Assembly: GCA_023265995.1 (NCBI GenBank)
Contig: JAHFSA010000004.1
Span: forward strand, 96,340 to 160,339
Direction: 5' to 3'
Origin: Perlucidibaca sp.
GTDB lineage: Bacteria > Pseudomonadota > Gammaproteobacteria > Pseudomonadales > Moraxellaceae
Length of the DNA stretch: 64,000 bases
The notes under the pieces were generated by a model that ran no database searches, was not told the DNA's origin, and was given only the letters and a program-made list of their open reading frames with translations. Both the position numbers and the translations under genes were made by a program. This document shows, piece after piece, positions 27,427-38,343 of the stretch (positions are counted from its first letter, which is position 1; each line of letters opens with the position of its first letter).

Positions 27427-28767
27427 TCAGCCCGTCACCAGCTCCGCGAACAGATCGTATTCGTCGGCTTCGGTGATGCGCACCATCACCTTCTGACCGG
27501 GCTTGAGGTCGGCGGCGCCCTCGCCCTCGATGAACACGTTGCCGTCGATCTCCGGCGCGTCGGCCTTGGAGCGAGCGATGGCCACGCCCTCTTCCTTGTC
27601 GATCTCGTCGATCAGCACTTCTTCCACGCGGCCGACGCGGCGCTGCAGGCGCTCGGCGGAAATCTCGGCGGCCAGCTTCATGAAGCGCTCGTGGCGCTCG
27701 AGCTTGACCTCTTCCGGCACCGGCTCGGCGACGTCATTGGCGACGGCGCCTTCCACTGGCGAATACGGGAAGCAGCCGACGCGGTCGAGCTGAGCCACTT
27801 TCAGCCAGTCCAGCAGTTCCTGGAATTCCTCTTCGGTTTCGCCCGGGAAGCCGACGATGAAGGTCGAGCGGATGATCAGGTCCGGGCAGATCTCGCGCCA
27901 GGTCTTGATGCGCTCCAGCGTGTTCTCGGCGTGGGCCGGGCGCTTCATGCGCTTGAGCACGCTCGGGCTGCCATGCTGGAAGGGGATGTCCAGGTAGGGC
28001 AGGATCTTGCCTTCGGCCATCAGCGGGATGACGTTGTCGACGTGCGGGTACGGGTAGACGTAGTGCAGACGCACCCAGACGCCCAGGCTGCCGAGCGCTT
28101 CGCAGAGCTCCAGCATGCGTGTCTTGATCGGCTGGCCGCCCCAGAAGTCGAGCTTGTACTTGAGGTCGACGCCGTAGGCGCTGGTGTCCTGCGAGACCAC
28201 CAGGATTTCCTGCACGCCGGCCTTGACCAGGTTCTGGGCCTCGGTCAGCACCGAACCGATCGGACGCGAGACCAGGTCGCCGCGCAGCGACGGGATGATG
28301 CAGAAGGTGCAACGGTGGTTGCAGCCTTCGGAAATCTTCAGATAGGCGTAGTGCTTGGGCGTCAGCTTGATGCCTTGGGCCGGGACCAGATTGATGAACG
28401 GGTCGTGGTCGGCCTTGGGCGGCAGGTGCATGTGCACGGCGCCCATGACTTCCTCGTAGGCGTGCGGACCGGTGACGCTGAGCACGCTCGGGTGCACGTC
28501 GCGGATCACGTCTTCCTTCTTGCCCAGGCAGCCGGTGACGATGACCTTGCCGTTCTCGGCCAGCGCTTCGCCAATGGCGTCCAGCGATTCCTGCACGGCG
28601 GCATCGATGAAGCCGCAGGTGTTGACCACGACCAGATCGGCGCCTTCATAGCTCCCGGAAATCTCGTAGCCTTCGGTGCGCAGCTGGGTGAGGATGCGCT
28701 CGGAATCGACGAGTGCTTTCGGGCAGCCGAGGCTGACGAAGCCGACTTTCGGGTTGGCAAGAGACAT
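27427..28767 (-). CDS. rimO: ribosomal protein uS12 methylthiotransferase RimO
   Basis: 446-residue radical-SAM enzyme that adds a methylthio group to Asp of S12. The N-terminal UPF0004 domain has Cys15, Cys51 and Cys80 for the auxiliary 4Fe-4S cluster. The radical-SAM motif is Cys149-x3-Cys153-x2-Cys156 in GCNHRCTFC. The C-terminal TRAM domain ends LVTG. The ATG at 28767 starts the conserved [17 protein letters not shown]; the longer upstream reading runs through the ntrBC control region and is rejected. A minus-strand TACAAT at 28806-28801 may be its -10. Confidence 0.96.
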   Translation of the reverse strand: MSLANPKVGFVSLGCPKALVDSERILTQLRTEGYEISGSYEGADLVVVNTCGFIDAAVQESLDAIGEALAENGKVIVTGCLGKKEDVIRDVHPSVLSVTGPHAYEEVMGAVHMHLPPKADHDPFINLVPAQGIKLTPKHYAYLKISEGCNHRCTFCIIPSLRGDLVSRPIGSVLTEAQNLVKAGVQEILVVSQDTSAYGVDLKYKLDFWGGQPIKTRMLELCEALGSLGVWVRLHYVYPYPHVDNVIPLMAEGKILPYLDIPFQHGSPSVLKRMKRPAHAENTLERIKTWREICPDLIIRSTFIVGFPGETEEEFQELLDWLKVAQLDRVGCFPYSPVEGAVANDVAEPVPEEVKLERHERFMKLAAEISAERLQRRVGRVEEVLIDEIDKEEGVAIARSKADAPEIDGNVFIEGEGAADLKPGQKVMVRITEADEYDLFAELVTG

Positions 28768-28862
28768 GGCGGGTACCGCAGGTGTGATCAAAGTGCGCGC
28801 ATTGTAGCGCAAAAGCGGAAAATGCCCGACTTTCAGACACGCATGTACTGATGCTGGATGCA

Positions 28863-28879
28863 TGCACCGCAATGGTGCA
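28863..28879. promoter_or_regulatory. NtrC enhancer site upstream of ntrBC
   Basis: TGCACCGCAATGGTGCA: 17 bp, a single-base departure from the symmetric NtrC consensus TGCACCA-N3-TGGTGCA. Its centre is about 98 nt before the predicted sigma-54 start. A weaker half-match (GGTGCAATGGCGTGCA) follows about 10 nt downstream. Confidence 0.82.
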
Positions 28880-28942
28880 TGATGGAGGTGCAATGGCGTG
28901 CAGCGTTGTGGCAGGCCAGCATTTACGGGTCTTGCACAGAGT

Positions 28943-28958
28943 TGGTGCATTTATTGCT
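28943..28958 (+). promoter_or_regulatory. sigma-54 promoter of ntrBC
   Basis: TGGTGCATTTATTGCT: GG and GC are 10 nt apart as required, and TTGCT matches the -12 box; the -24 box has TGGTGC in place of TGGCAC. The start would be near 28969, 36 nt before ntrB. Confidence 0.65.
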
Positions 28959-29004
28959 TGCTGCCTTGCACCCCTGCACTGCAAACACGAGCTGCGAGAG
29001 CCCC

Positions 29005-30077
29005 ATGTCTGACCCGAGGATCGCCAAACGCCTGCTGGACAGTCTGAGCACCGCCGTCCTGCTCTGTGACACCGATCTGCGTCTGCGCTACCTCAATCCG
29101 GCGGCCGAAAGCCTGCTGGCGGTCAGCCATACCCGCGCCATCGGCGTGCCGCTCGAAGAGGTGCTGGTCGAGGTCAGCGAGAACAGCTCATCGGCGCTGC
29201 AGGAAACGCTGCACAGTGGTCATCCCTTCACCAAGCGCGAAGCGCATCTGCGTGTCGGCCTGCGCGAGATCGTGGTCGATTACTCGGTCTCGCTCATGCA
29301 CAGTCCGGGCGAGATGACGCAGCTGCTGATCGAGGTGCAGCCGCGTGACCGTCTGCTGCGCATTGCCCGCGAGGAAGCCATGCTGGCCAGCCATCAGGCC
29401 ACGCGCCAGCTCGTGCGTGGTGTCGCCCACGAGATCAAGAATCCGCTCGGCGGCATCCGCGGCGCGGCGCAACTGCTCGAGCGCGAGCTGCCCGATGCCG
29501 AGCTGACCGAATACACGCGCATCATCATCGAGGAAGCGGATCGCCTGCGCTCGCTGGCCGATCGCATGCTCGGCCCGCGTCGCCTGCCGGCCGTGCGCAG
29601 CGTCAATGTCCATGAGTGCGTGGAGCGCGTGGTCGGGCTGCTCGCCGCCGAGGCCGCCGGCCGCATCAGCATCGTGCGCGACTACGATCCGTCGCTGCCG
29701 GAGATCGCCGCCGATCCTGACCAGCTTATCCAGGCCATACTCAACATTGGCGGCAATGCCTTGCAGGCGCTGCTGGAGAATCCCGGCGAGCAGGCTCCCG
29801 TGCTCACCTTCAAGACGCGTCCGGTGCGCCAGTACACCATCGGCGCCCGTCGCCACCGCATCGTGCTGCGCATAGACATTCGCGACAACGGTCCCGGCAT
29901 TCCGGCCGAGCTGCGCGAGTCTATTTTCTATCCGATGGTCAGCGGACGAGCGGGCGGCACCGGTCTTGGCCTGTCGATTGCACAGGACATCATTCATCAA
30001 TACCAGGGCCTGATCGAATGCGAGTCACGCCCGGGTGAAACCACTTTCAGCATCTTTCTGCCTTTGGAAAAGACATC

Positions 30078-30081
<4 letters not shown>
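29005..30081 (+). CDS. ntrB: nitrogen regulation sensor kinase NtrB (GlnL)
   Basis: 358-residue cytosolic histidine kinase without membrane segments. A PAS domain occupies about residues 10-115. The HisKA motif is GVAHEIKNPLGGIRGAAQLL with phospho-acceptor His142, and the HATPase part has NIGGNALQAL (N box), DIRDNGPGI (G1) and GGTGLGLSIAQ (G2). It phosphorylates NtrC when P-II is uridylylated. The chosen ATG begins MSDPRIAKRLL. Its stop overlaps the ntrC start (ATGA). Confidence 0.95.
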
Positions 30082-31517
<1,436 letters not shown>

Positions 31518-31555
31518 TGCCTGCCCCGGCCTTGTGAGCTGAAGGCGACACCATG

Positions 31556-31584
31556 AAAAAGCCCCGGACTTGCCGGGGCTTTTT
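31556..31584. terminator. bidirectional terminator between ntrC and the DUF4399 gene
   Basis: GCCCCGG-ACTTG-CCGGGGC flanked by AAAAA (31556-31560) and TTTTT (31580-31584), serving both converging genes. Confidence 0.92.
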
Positions 31585-31598
31585 CGTTTCCGATGGGC

Positions 31599-32087
31599 TT
31601 ACTTGGCCTTGACGGTTATGACGACCTTGTCGGAAAGCACGGCTGGCTGATGCGGCAGATGCTTCCAGTCGCCCATGAGCAGCTGCAGGGTGTGCTTGCC
31701 CGGTTTCAGGTCCACCAGGGCTTCGATCTGGCCGCCACCATAGTGGAGGACCTGGGCATTGGCGGGGATGGGCTGGGCCATGTTGATCGTCGGCTCGTCG
31801 ATCAGCAGATGGAAATGGCCGGTGCCGGTCTGGTTGGTGCCGGCCGGGGCCACGCCCATGTTGCTCAGTCCGAAGACCACGCGTACCGGGGAGGTCACGG
31901 TTTCGTCGGCCTTCGGGCTGATGATCGTGGCCTTGGCATTGGCAGGTGCTGCCTGGGGCATGTTCAGGCGTGATTCGACCTGCTGGTTGGCCTGTTGCTT
32001 GGCCATTTCCTTGAAGGTGTCGAACGGGCTGGAGGCCAGGGCGGTGCCGCTGGCAACCAGGGTCAGAACGAGCAGTGTGCAACGCAT
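31599..32087 (-). CDS. DUF4399 domain periplasmic protein
   Basis: 162-residue secreted protein with a signal peptide (MRCTLLVLTLVASGTALA) and a DUF4399 domain: ISPKADETVTSPVRVVFGLSNMGVAPAG in outline, then GHFHLLIDE and HYGGGQIEALVDLKPGKHTL. The G-H-x-H-L-L-I-D motif is the hallmark of the family and could bind a metal. The function is unknown. Confidence 0.85.
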   Translation of the reverse strand: MRCTLLVLTLVASGTALASSPFDTFKEMAKQQANQQVESRLNMPQAAPANAKATIISPKADETVTSPVRVVFGLSNMGVAPAGTNQTGTGHFHLLIDEPTINMAQPIPANAQVLHYGGGQIEALVDLKPGKHTLQLLMGDWKHLPHQPAVLSDKVVITVKAK

Positions 32088-32119
32088 GGGGTATCTCCTC
32101 TGCTTTGCGCGGCGTTCAG

Positions 32120-32539
32120 TCAGTCGCGCTGATGCGACTGTTGCATGCGCAGCTCCGGAGCGCCACCCTGGCGGCGCAGTTCGCGCACTGCATCGCGCCG
32201 TTCGTCGGGCCCCATGCTTTCCCAGCGCTGACGCAGTGCTTCGCGGGCCTCGGGCGGCAGCGGCTTGATTTCACGCCAGCGCTGCTGAATGGCCTCGCGC
32301 TGCTCGGTGGGCAGGCTGCGCCAGCGGTCGGCGCGTTCGATCAGGTGCTCGCGGCGCTCCGGCGGCAGCTCGTTCCAGCGATCACGGAAATCGTTCAGCG
32401 TGGCCTGCTGGTCGCGATCCAGATCCTGCCAGTCGCGACCCTCGGCCTGAGCCGTGCCGGCCAGCAGCACGGCGGCCAGCAGGAAGCTGTACAGGGGTCT
32501 GCCCCGTACCTGGACGAGCGTGGGCTCAGCGCCGTTCAC
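32120..32539 (-). CDS. DUF3106 domain protein
   Basis: 139-residue secreted or membrane-anchored protein: one N-terminal hydrophobic segment (LYSFLLAAVLLAGTAQA, cleavable), then repeated helical units such as WNELPPERREHLIERADRW, WRSLPTEQREAIQQRW and IKPLPPEAREALRQRW. These W-x-x-L-P-x-E-x-R-x-x-L/I repeats define DUF3106, a CpxP/Spy-like helical pattern that may sense damaged envelope proteins. Its start overlaps the anti-sigma-like gene by 14 nt, so it is part of the sigma factor operon. Confidence 0.82.
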   Translation of the reverse strand: MNGAEPTLVQVRGRPLYSFLLAAVLLAGTAQAEGRDWQDLDRDQQATLNDFRDRWNELPPERREHLIERADRWRSLPTEQREAIQQRWREIKPLPPEAREALRQRWESMGPDERRDAVRELRRQGGAPELRMQQSHQRD

Positions 32540-32864
32540 GAGATGCTTCCTCCATGGCCATGAGCCAGTCGATTTCTTCCAGCATCTGGCCGTCTACCTT
32601 GTTTTCGGCCTTGGCACTGACGGTTTCGTCGCTGGTCTTCATCAGCCAGCCACTGGGCAGGGCCACCATGAAGGTGACGCTGGCGGCCAGGGCCAGGCCG
32701 CCCCAGTGCAGCTTGTGCGAGCGCCGTGGCGCCATGGAGGCCTGGGCGATGATCTGTTCGACGCGGCTGTCCCAGGCGGCATCCGACTGCTCGGATGCAC
32801 GCTCCAGCGTGCCGGCAACGCGTGCTGCCAGACGGGCGTCTTCCAAGGTCAGTTCCTGTTTCAT
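32526..32864 (-). CDS. single-pass membrane protein, putative anti-sigma factor (DUF3619-like)
   Basis: 112 residues: an N-terminal cytoplasmic region of about 53 residues with helices (TLEDARLAARVAGTLERA, VEQIIAQASMAPRR), one membrane segment (GGLALAASVTFMVALPSGWL), and a short charged periplasmic tail. The topology and the 4-nt overlap with the ECF sigma gene fit an anti-sigma factor. It resembles the DUF3619 proteins found between such sigma factors and DUF3106 proteins. No conserved zinc motif (HxxxCxxC) is present. Confidence 0.7.
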   Translation of the reverse strand: MKQELTLEDARLAARVAGTLERASEQSDAAWDSRVEQIIAQASMAPRRSHKLHWGGLALAASVTFMVALPSGWLMKTSDETVSAKAENKVDGQMLEEIDWLMAMEEASRERR

Positions 32865-33430
32865 GACATGTCCTCCGCGGTGGTACCGATATTGCCCAGC
32901 TTGCCCCTGATGTTGTTCAGGGCGCGAAAATAATGTGTCTTGACGCTGCCTTCGGCGCAGCCCATGACTTCGGCGGTCTGAGCTGTGTCCAGACCCTCCC
33001 AGGCGCGCAGCAGAAAGGCCTGCTGCTGGCGGAAGGGCAGTTCGCCCACGGCGGCCAGCACGGCGTCCATGTTGTCGGCGCGCTGCAGCAGGGTGACCGG
33101 ATTGGTGTCGACGCGATCCGGAATCTGCTGCCAGGGATCCTCTTCACCGGCCTCGTCCAAGGGCTCCAGCCAGGTGAACCACTTCTTGCGACGCGTCTCG
33201 CGGCGGAAGTGATCCATCAGCCTGCTGTGCAGGATGCGATGGAACAGCGGCCCCCAGCTCGACGGATCGTGATTGCGATACTTGGCCGTCAGCGTCAGCA
33301 TGGCCTCCTGCACGATGTCCTGCGCGGCATCGCGGTCCCTGGTCGCCAGTTCCGCCGTCAGGCGGGCGCGCCGGCTGACATCACGCAGGAATGCATCCAG
33401 TGAATTGGGTGCAGGGCGGCTTACGGACAT
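32861..33430 (-). CDS. ECF-type RNA polymerase sigma factor
   Basis: 189-residue sigma-70 family protein of ECF size. Region 2 contains RDRDAAQDIVQEAMLTLTAKY and the -10 binding segment SRLMDHFRRETRRKKW. Region 4 contains LPFRQQQAFLLRAWEGLDTA and the helix-turn-helix AEVMGCAEGSVKTHYFRALN. Start 33430 (MSVSRPAPNSLDAFL) is chosen; the longer reading has no homologous features. It heads the operon sigma - anti-sigma - DUF3106, probably an envelope-stress unit. Confidence 0.9.
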   Translation of the reverse strand: MSVSRPAPNSLDAFLRDVSRRARLTAELATRDRDAAQDIVQEAMLTLTAKYRNHDPSSWGPLFHRILHSRLMDHFRRETRRKKWFTWLEPLDEAGEEDPWQQIPDRVDTNPVTLLQRADNMDAVLAAVGELPFRQQQAFLLRAWEGLDTAQTAEVMGCAEGSVKTHYFRALNNIRGKLGNIGTTAEDMS

Positions 33431-33431
33431 G

Positions 33432-33489
33432 GGTGGTGCTACCTGTTTCGGAATGGCACCACCATAGGCGAGAGCCGCATCGGCTACAA
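33432..33489 (-). promoter_or_regulatory. promoter and inverted repeat upstream of the ECF sigma gene
   Basis: Minus-strand TTGTAG (33489-33484), 17-nt spacer, TATGGT (33466-33461). A perfect inverted repeat GGTGGTGC (33432-33439) / GCACCACC (33456-33463) overlaps the -10 and runs to the start codon, so it could be an operator. The remaining 33490-33719 up to trmL shows nothing I can name. Confidence 0.4.
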
Positions 33490-33719
33490 GTCGCATATGT
33501 ACCAGATCCCCATCTGTTGCTTTGCCCGTCATGAGGCGGCGTGCCTGTTGCCGGCGGAGCCGGAAACCATGCGAAGGTTACGCCTGGCTGTCATGAAGGT
33601 TTCTGCAGACAAAAACGGGTGGGTACCGCCACGGTTGACCATCTGCGGTCTAAAATTGTGCGGTTTTTGCAACCGGTGACACGTCTTCGCGTGTTGCCTC
33701 ATGAAGACAGGTTCCTTTC

Positions 33720-34184
33720 ATGCTGGATGTTGTGCTGTTCCAGCCGGAAATTCCCGGCAATACCGGAAACATCATACGCCTGTGCGCCAATACCGGTGCG
33801 CGTCTGCATCTGGTGCGTCCGCTCGGTTTCGATCTCGATGACAGCAAGCTGCGGCGCGCCGGTCTTGATTATCACGAGTGGGCCAGCATGCAGGTGCACG
33901 AGGACTGGCAGGCGCTGCGCCGGGCCCTGGCCGGACGCAGGATGTTCGCGTGCACGACCAAGGGCAGTCAGCCGGCCTTTTCGGTCAGCTTCCGCCACGA
34001 TGATGTGCTGGTGTTCGGCCCCGAGACGCGAGGCCTGCCGGCCGAGGTGCTGGCCGAGTTCGATGGCGGGCACAGGCTGCGGCTGCCCATGCGTGCCGAG
34101 AGCCGCAGCCTCAACCTGTCCAACAGTGTCGCGGTGATGGTCTACGAGGCCTGGCGCCAGAGCGGCTTCGTCGACGGCAGCTGA
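33720..34184 (+). CDS. trmL: tRNA (cytidine/uridine-34 2'-O)-methyltransferase TrmL
   Basis: 154-residue SPOUT methyltransferase, normal size. [20 protein letters not shown]-type N-terminus (here [20 protein letters not shown]), [10 protein letters not shown] and the knot region [20 protein letters not shown]. It methylates the wobble position of tRNA-Leu. Its neighbour secB and upstream ntrC match Pseudomonas gene order. Confidence 0.95.
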   Translation: MLDVVLFQPEIPGNTGNIIRLCANTGARLHLVRPLGFDLDDSKLRRAGLDYHEWASMQVHEDWQALRRALAGRRMFACTTKGSQPAFSVSFRHDDVLVFGPETRGLPAEVLAEFDGGHRLRLPMRAESRSLNLSNSVAVMVYEAWRQSGFVDGS

Positions 34185-34206
34185 GCCGCCGACGAACTGG
34201 CCGTGC

Positions 34207-34659
34207 TCAGGCGGTGACGGTTTCGTTGGCCAGATTGCGCTGGCTTTCGGCGAACACGGCGTCGAAGTTGATCGGCTGCAGCAGCAGCTGCGGGAAGCTG
34301 CCCTTGCCGACGATGTCGGAGACGGCTTCGCGGGCATACGGGAACAGCAGGTTCGGGCAGTAGGCACCCAGCAGCGGGGCGAGATCAGCGTCGCTGAAGC
34401 CCTCGGCCTGGAAAATGCCGGCCTGCTTCACTTCCACCAGGAAGGCGGTCTGGCCTTCGTTCTTGGCGGTCACGGTCAGCGCCAGCGTGACCTCGAAGAG
34501 GTGGCCGTCATCGAGGCGGGCCGTGGCGGTGCTGAGGTCGATGCTGACTTCCGGGCTCCAGGTCTGCAGGAACACGCGCGGTGCGCCCGGCACTTCAAAG
34601 GAAGCGTCCTTGAGATAGATGCGCTGCAGGGCGAATTGGGGCTGTACGGCTTCGGACAT
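34207..34659 (-). CDS. secB: protein-export chaperone SecB
   Basis: 150-residue SecB of usual length. [19 protein letters not shown] starts the first strand, followed by [27 protein letters not shown] and [20 protein letters not shown], ending in PINFDAVF. It is a tetramer that keeps preproteins unfolded and hands them to SecA. It is third in the rhodanese-grxC-secB operon. Confidence 0.96.
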   Translation of the reverse strand: MSEAVQPQFALQRIYLKDASFEVPGAPRVFLQTWSPEVSIDLSTATARLDDGHLFEVTLALTVTAKNEGQTAFLVEVKQAGIFQAEGFSDADLAPLLGAYCPNLLFPYAREAVSDIVGKGSFPQLLLQPINFDAVFAESQRNLANETVTA

Positions 34660-34682
34660 GATGACTCTCGAGGGTGGCGCTG

Positions 34683-34937
34683 TCAGGCCGACAGCATGGG
34701 GTCGAGCCGGCCCGCGCGTTCCAGCGCGTACAGCTCGTCGCAGCCGCCAATCGACTGCTCGTTGATGAAAATCTGCGGCACCGTGCGGCGGCCGGTGCGC
34801 TTCACCAGGTCACGCCGCTGCTCGTCGTCATCGCTGACGTCGACTTCCTGATAGCTGATGCCCTTGCGCTGCAGCAACTGCTTGGCGCGCACGCAGTAGG
34901 GGCAGATTTCCGTGGTGTAGATGATGACGTTGGCCAT
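34683..34937 (-). CDS. grxC: glutaredoxin 3
   Basis: 84-residue glutaredoxin with the dithiol site CPYC ([12 protein letters not shown]), the TVPQIFI cis-Pro loop and [13 protein letters not shown] for glutathione binding. It reduces disulfides with glutathione and lies between the rhodanese and secB genes, as in E. coli and Pseudomonas. Confidence 0.95.
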   Translation of the reverse strand: MANVIIYTTEICPYCVRAKQLLQRKGISYQEVDVSDDDEQRRDLVKRTGRRTVPQIFINEQSIGGCDELYALERAGRLDPMLSA

Positions 34938-34953
34938 GAGCGGACTCCGGTGC

Positions 34954-35364
34954 TCAGCGAACCAGCGGCAGGCCCTGCTGGCGCCAGCCCGAGATGCCGC
35001 CGGCGAGACGGTAGACGTCGCTGGCGCCGGCCTGCTTGAGGGTGCGGGCGGCAGCGCCCGAGGTCTGGCCGAGTGCGCAGACGAGGATGATCGGCTTGCC
35101 CGACTTGGCCAGCTCGGCGGCCTTGTCGGCGATCTGGCTGTAAGGCACGTTCTCGCTGCCGGTGATGCGGCTTTCGCGAAATTCCGGGGTGTTACGCAGG
35201 TCGATCACGCGCGCCTGCTGCTGGTTGACCAGCTGGCTCAGCTCCTGCGGGCTGACGCTGCGGCCGCCGCGCTGCAGTTCGGTAATGATGAAGGCGATCA
35301 GCAGGGCAGCGAAGGCGCTGACCAGGTACGGATGGTGGCCGATGAACTCGATGACGCGATCCAT
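34954..35364 (-). CDS. membrane-anchored rhodanese-like protein (YibN)
   Basis: 136 residues: an N-terminal membrane segment (YLVSAFAALLIAFIIT) followed by a single rhodanese domain with VIDLRNTPEFRESRITGSEN and the active-site loop VCALGQTSGAA. The loop Cys is present, so sulfurtransferase activity is possible. It is first in the operon with grxC and secB, the same arrangement as E. coli yibN-grxC-secB. Confidence 0.9.
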   Translation of the reverse strand: MDRVIEFIGHHPYLVSAFAALLIAFIITELQRGGRSVSPQELSQLVNQQQARVIDLRNTPEFRESRITGSENVPYSQIADKAAELAKSGKPIILVCALGQTSGAAARTLKQAGASDVYRLAGGISGWRQQGLPLVR

Positions 35365-35452
35365 GTTTGACTCGGTGGCAGGCGGAAAGGCCCGGAGTAT
35401 ACCCCGCGTCCCGGACTGCCACTAGCGCGAAAAAGTCCTCGCTTATGGCGCC

Positions 35453-36475
35453 TCAGCGATTGTCCATGTCGGTCACCAGACGCTGGAAGCTGGCCAGTCT
35501 GCGGGCCTGGACATGGCCCTCGTCGACGGCCAGGTGCAGGGCGCAGCCGGGCTCGTGGGCGTGCGAGCAGTTGCGGAAGCGGCATTGCCCGAGAAAGGGC
35601 TGGAACTCGATGAAACCGGCCAGGAGCTGGTCGCGATCCATGTGCCAGACACCGAACTCGCGGATGCCGGGCGAGTCTATGAGGGCGCCGCCACCGGGCA
35701 GGTCGAACCAGCAGGCCGTGGTGGTGGTGTGCTGGCCGAGCTTGGAGTTGGCGGACAGCTCGTGGACCTTCTGCGCCACATCCGGCAGCAGGGCGTTGAT
35801 CAGCGATGATTTGCCGACGCCGGACTGGCCGACGAAGACCACGGCGCGGCCGGCGACCAGGGCGTGCAGGTCACCGGTGTCGCCATGCGCCGACAGCGTG
35901 CGGGTTTCGTAGCCGAGGGCGGCAAAGCTGGCGAGCAACGCGCCCAGGCTCGCGGCCTGTGCGGGCGTCATCAGATCGGACTTGTTGAGCACGATGACCG
36001 GACGGATGCCGGTGGTCTCGCAGGCGATGAGATAGCGGTCGATGAGCTCCGGCGAGGGCGTCGGTTCGGGCGCGATCACCAGCAGGATGCGGTCGATGTT
36101 GGCCGCCACCGGTTTGAGCTTGCCGTAGGGGTCGGGGCGCACGAGCACGGACTCGCGCGGCAGCAGGGCGCTGATGACGCCGGTCTGGCCCTCCGCGGCC
36201 GGTTGCCAGATGACTCGGTCGCCGGTGACCAGGGCCTCGATGTTGCTGCGGCGATGGCAGCGGAAGCGCTGGCCGGCCAGTTCGCCCTCCAGCGCCTCGA
36301 TGGCCAGCTGTACACCGTAATGCGCGATGACGCGGCCGGTTTGCTCGGCTCCGAGGTCGCCACCGGCGAGCAGGGCGTCCGCCTTGGCTTCGCGTTTTTC
36401 GGCGCGCGCGATGCGCTCGGCCTGGATGCGGTCGATGCGAAAGCTTTGCTGGCGGCTGATGCGGCGCTGGCTCAT
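35453..36475 (-). CDS. rsgA: ribosome small-subunit-dependent GTPase RsgA
   Basis: 340-residue circularly permuted GTPase that acts late in 30S assembly. An OB-fold N-terminus ([11 protein letters not shown]) is followed by G4 VLNKSDLM, G1 [14 protein letters not shown] and G3 DSPGIREFG in permuted order. The C-terminal zinc site has [14 protein letters not shown]. The ATG at 36475 opens [14 protein letters not shown]. It is divergent from orn, as in E. coli and Pseudomonas. Confidence 0.96.
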   Translation of the reverse strand: MSQRRISRQQSFRIDRIQAERIARAEKREAKADALLAGGDLGAEQTGRVIAHYGVQLAIEALEGELAGQRFRCHRRSNIEALVTGDRVIWQPAAEGQTGVISALLPRESVLVRPDPYGKLKPVAANIDRILLVIAPEPTPSPELIDRYLIACETTGIRPVIVLNKSDLMTPAQAASLGALLASFAALGYETRTLSAHGDTGDLHALVAGRAVVFVGQSGVGKSSLINALLPDVAQKVHELSANSKLGQHTTTTACWFDLPGGGALIDSPGIREFGVWHMDRDQLLAGFIEFQPFLGQCRFRNCSHAHEPGCALHLAVDEGHVQARRLASFQRLVTDMDNR

Positions 36476-36568
36476 GAGGTCTCGTGTTTGTCTGGTCGGC
36501 GCCCGGCGTGGCGGAGCCTCTGGTATGCTCCTGCCCATTGTGCCACTGAAGGCGAGCAAGGAGTGTCC

Positions 36569-37135
36569 ATGAACAACAACAAGGCCGGAAACCTGATCTG
36601 GATCGATCTGGAGATGACCGGGCTGAATCCGGACACGGACCGCATCATCGAGATCGCCACCGTGGTCACCGATGCTCATCTCAACATCCTGGCTGAAGGC
36701 CCGGTGCTGGCGATCCATCAGAAGGACATCGTGCTCAATGCCATGGACGAGTGGAACACGCGTCAGCATGGCGAGTCCGGGCTGACCGAGCGCGTGCGTC
36801 GCAGCAAGATCAGCGAGGCCGAGGCCGAGGCGCAGACCATCGAGTTCCTGAGCCGTTTCGTGGATCCGAAGAAGTCACCGATCTGCGGCAACTCGATCTG
36901 CCAGGATCGTCGCTTCCTTTATCGCACCATGCCCAAGCTGGAAGCCTACTTCCATTACCGCAACCTCGACGTGAGCACGGTCAAGGAGCTGGCGCGCCGC
37001 TGGTATCCGGACCTGCTGCAGCGCTTCACCAAGAAGAGCACCCATCTCGCGCTCGATGACGTCAAGGATTCGATCGAGGAGCTGCGCTACTACCGCCAGT
37101 ACTTCTTCAAGCTGCCGGGCTTCAGCGAGGACTGA
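36569..37135 (+). CDS. orn: oligoribonuclease
   Basis: 188-residue DEDDh 3'-5' exonuclease. [20 protein letters not shown] holds the first D/E pair, [10 protein letters not shown] the next Asp, and [17 protein letters not shown] the last His/Asp. It degrades dinucleotides, including pGpG from c-di-GMP turnover, and is usually essential in gammaproteobacteria. AAGGAG precedes the ATG at good spacing. Confidence 0.96.
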   Translation: MNNNKAGNLIWIDLEMTGLNPDTDRIIEIATVVTDAHLNILAEGPVLAIHQKDIVLNAMDEWNTRQHGESGLTERVRRSKISEAEAEAQTIEFLSRFVDPKKSPICGNSICQDRRFLYRTMPKLEAYFHYRNLDVSTVKELARRWYPDLLQRFTKKSTHLALDDVKDSIEELRYYRQYFFKLPGFSED

Positions 37136-37146
37136 ACGGCCGGCGT

Positions 37147-38292
37147 TCAGGCGTGGCTGGCGGCGAGCTTCAGGCGCTGCTCATCCATGGCCCAGAGCAG
37201 GTGCTCGCGCAGCACGTCATCCAGTGTGCCGGCGGCTTCCATGTCGGCGAAGCGCTGTGTCAGCGCGTCCATGACGGCGGCCGAGCCGGGCGCGTTGCCC
37301 AGCGCCAGTGACAGGTTCCTGACCCAGCTGGCGTAGTTCATGCGGCGCAGCGGCATGCCCTCGGTCTGCTTCAGCCAGGTTTCCTCATTCCAGTCCCAGA
37401 GCTCCAGCAGATCGGGGCCGTCGAAGGCATGACGCGGCGTGAAGGCCTCTTCCTGGCTTGCCTGGGCGTAGCGGTTCCACGGGCAGACCAGCTGGCAGTC
37501 ATCGCAGCCGAAGATGCGGTTGCCTATGGGACGGCGCAGCTCCAGCGGAATCACGCCGCGATATTCGATGGTGAGGTAGCTGATGCACTTGCCGGCATCG
37601 AGCACATAGGGCGCCACGATGGCCTTGGTCGGGCAGATGTCGATGCAGGCCTGGCAGGTGCCGCAGTGGTTGCTGACCGGCGTGTCCACCGGCAGCGGCA
37701 GGTCGGTGAAGAGCTCGCCGAGGAAGAACCAGGAGCCAGCCTTGCGATTGATGATGACCGTGTGCTTGCCCATCCAGCCCAGTCCGGCCTGGCTCGCCAG
37801 GGCCTTTTCCAGCACCGGCGCGGAGTCGACGAAGGCGCGGTAGCCGAACGGCCCGACCGCCGCGACGATGCGGTCGGCGAGCTGCTGCAGGCGCTTGCGG
37901 ATGATCTTGTGGTAGTCGCGGCCGAGGGCATAGCGGGCGATGTAGGCGCGCCGGCCATCCTGCAGGATGTCGTGTATGCGCGGCTCGGCAGGCAGATAAT
38001 CCATGCGCAGGCTGATGATGCGTTGCGTGCCCGGAATCAGTGCCTGCGGGTCGACGCGCTTGGGCTCGCGCAGCCACTCCATGTTGGCCTGGTAGCCGTC
38101 ATCCAGCCATTGCGCGAGATGCGCAGGGTGTTCGCCGAGGTCGGTGCCGCTGATGCCGACCTGCTGGAAGCCGAGTTCGCGTCCCCAGCGCCGGATGTCC
38201 TCGACGAGCGCGGCCATGTCCGGGCCGGTGGCCGTTTCGGTGCCTCGGTCGGACGCTGACAGGCTGTCGGGATGCACAGGAATTCGCCTCAT
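37147..38292 (-). CDS. queG: epoxyqueuosine reductase QueG
   Basis: 381-residue cobalamin-dependent enzyme for the last step of queuosine synthesis. MDYLPAEPRI and RYALGRDYHKIIRKRLQQLA are family signatures. Two 4Fe-4S clusters are bound by CGTCQACIDICPTKAI and by CISY plus CDDCQLVCPWN. The HEAT-like tail ends LKLAASHA. Start 38292 is preferred; an ATG three codons upstream is possible. It is divergent from nnrD. Confidence 0.95.
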   Translation of the reverse strand: MRRIPVHPDSLSASDRGTETATGPDMAALVEDIRRWGRELGFQQVGISGTDLGEHPAHLAQWLDDGYQANMEWLREPKRVDPQALIPGTQRIISLRMDYLPAEPRIHDILQDGRRAYIARYALGRDYHKIIRKRLQQLADRIVAAVGPFGYRAFVDSAPVLEKALASQAGLGWMGKHTVIINRKAGSWFFLGELFTDLPLPVDTPVSNHCGTCQACIDICPTKAIVAPYVLDAGKCISYLTIEYRGVIPLELRRPIGNRIFGCDDCQLVCPWNRYAQASQEEAFTPRHAFDGPDLLELWDWNEETWLKQTEGMPLRRMNYASWVRNLSLALGNAPGSAAVMDALTQRFADMEAAGTLDDVLREHLLWAMDEQRLKLAASHA

Positions 38293-38343
38293 GGCGCGCA
38301 TTCTGCCATCCTTGGCAGATAGCCACCATGATTCGCGCCGCGC

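Noticed and set aside
28768-28950. Upstream extension of rimO by 61 codons
   Set aside because: It would run through the NtrC site and sigma-54 promoter region and is absent from the family; MSLANPK is the normal start.
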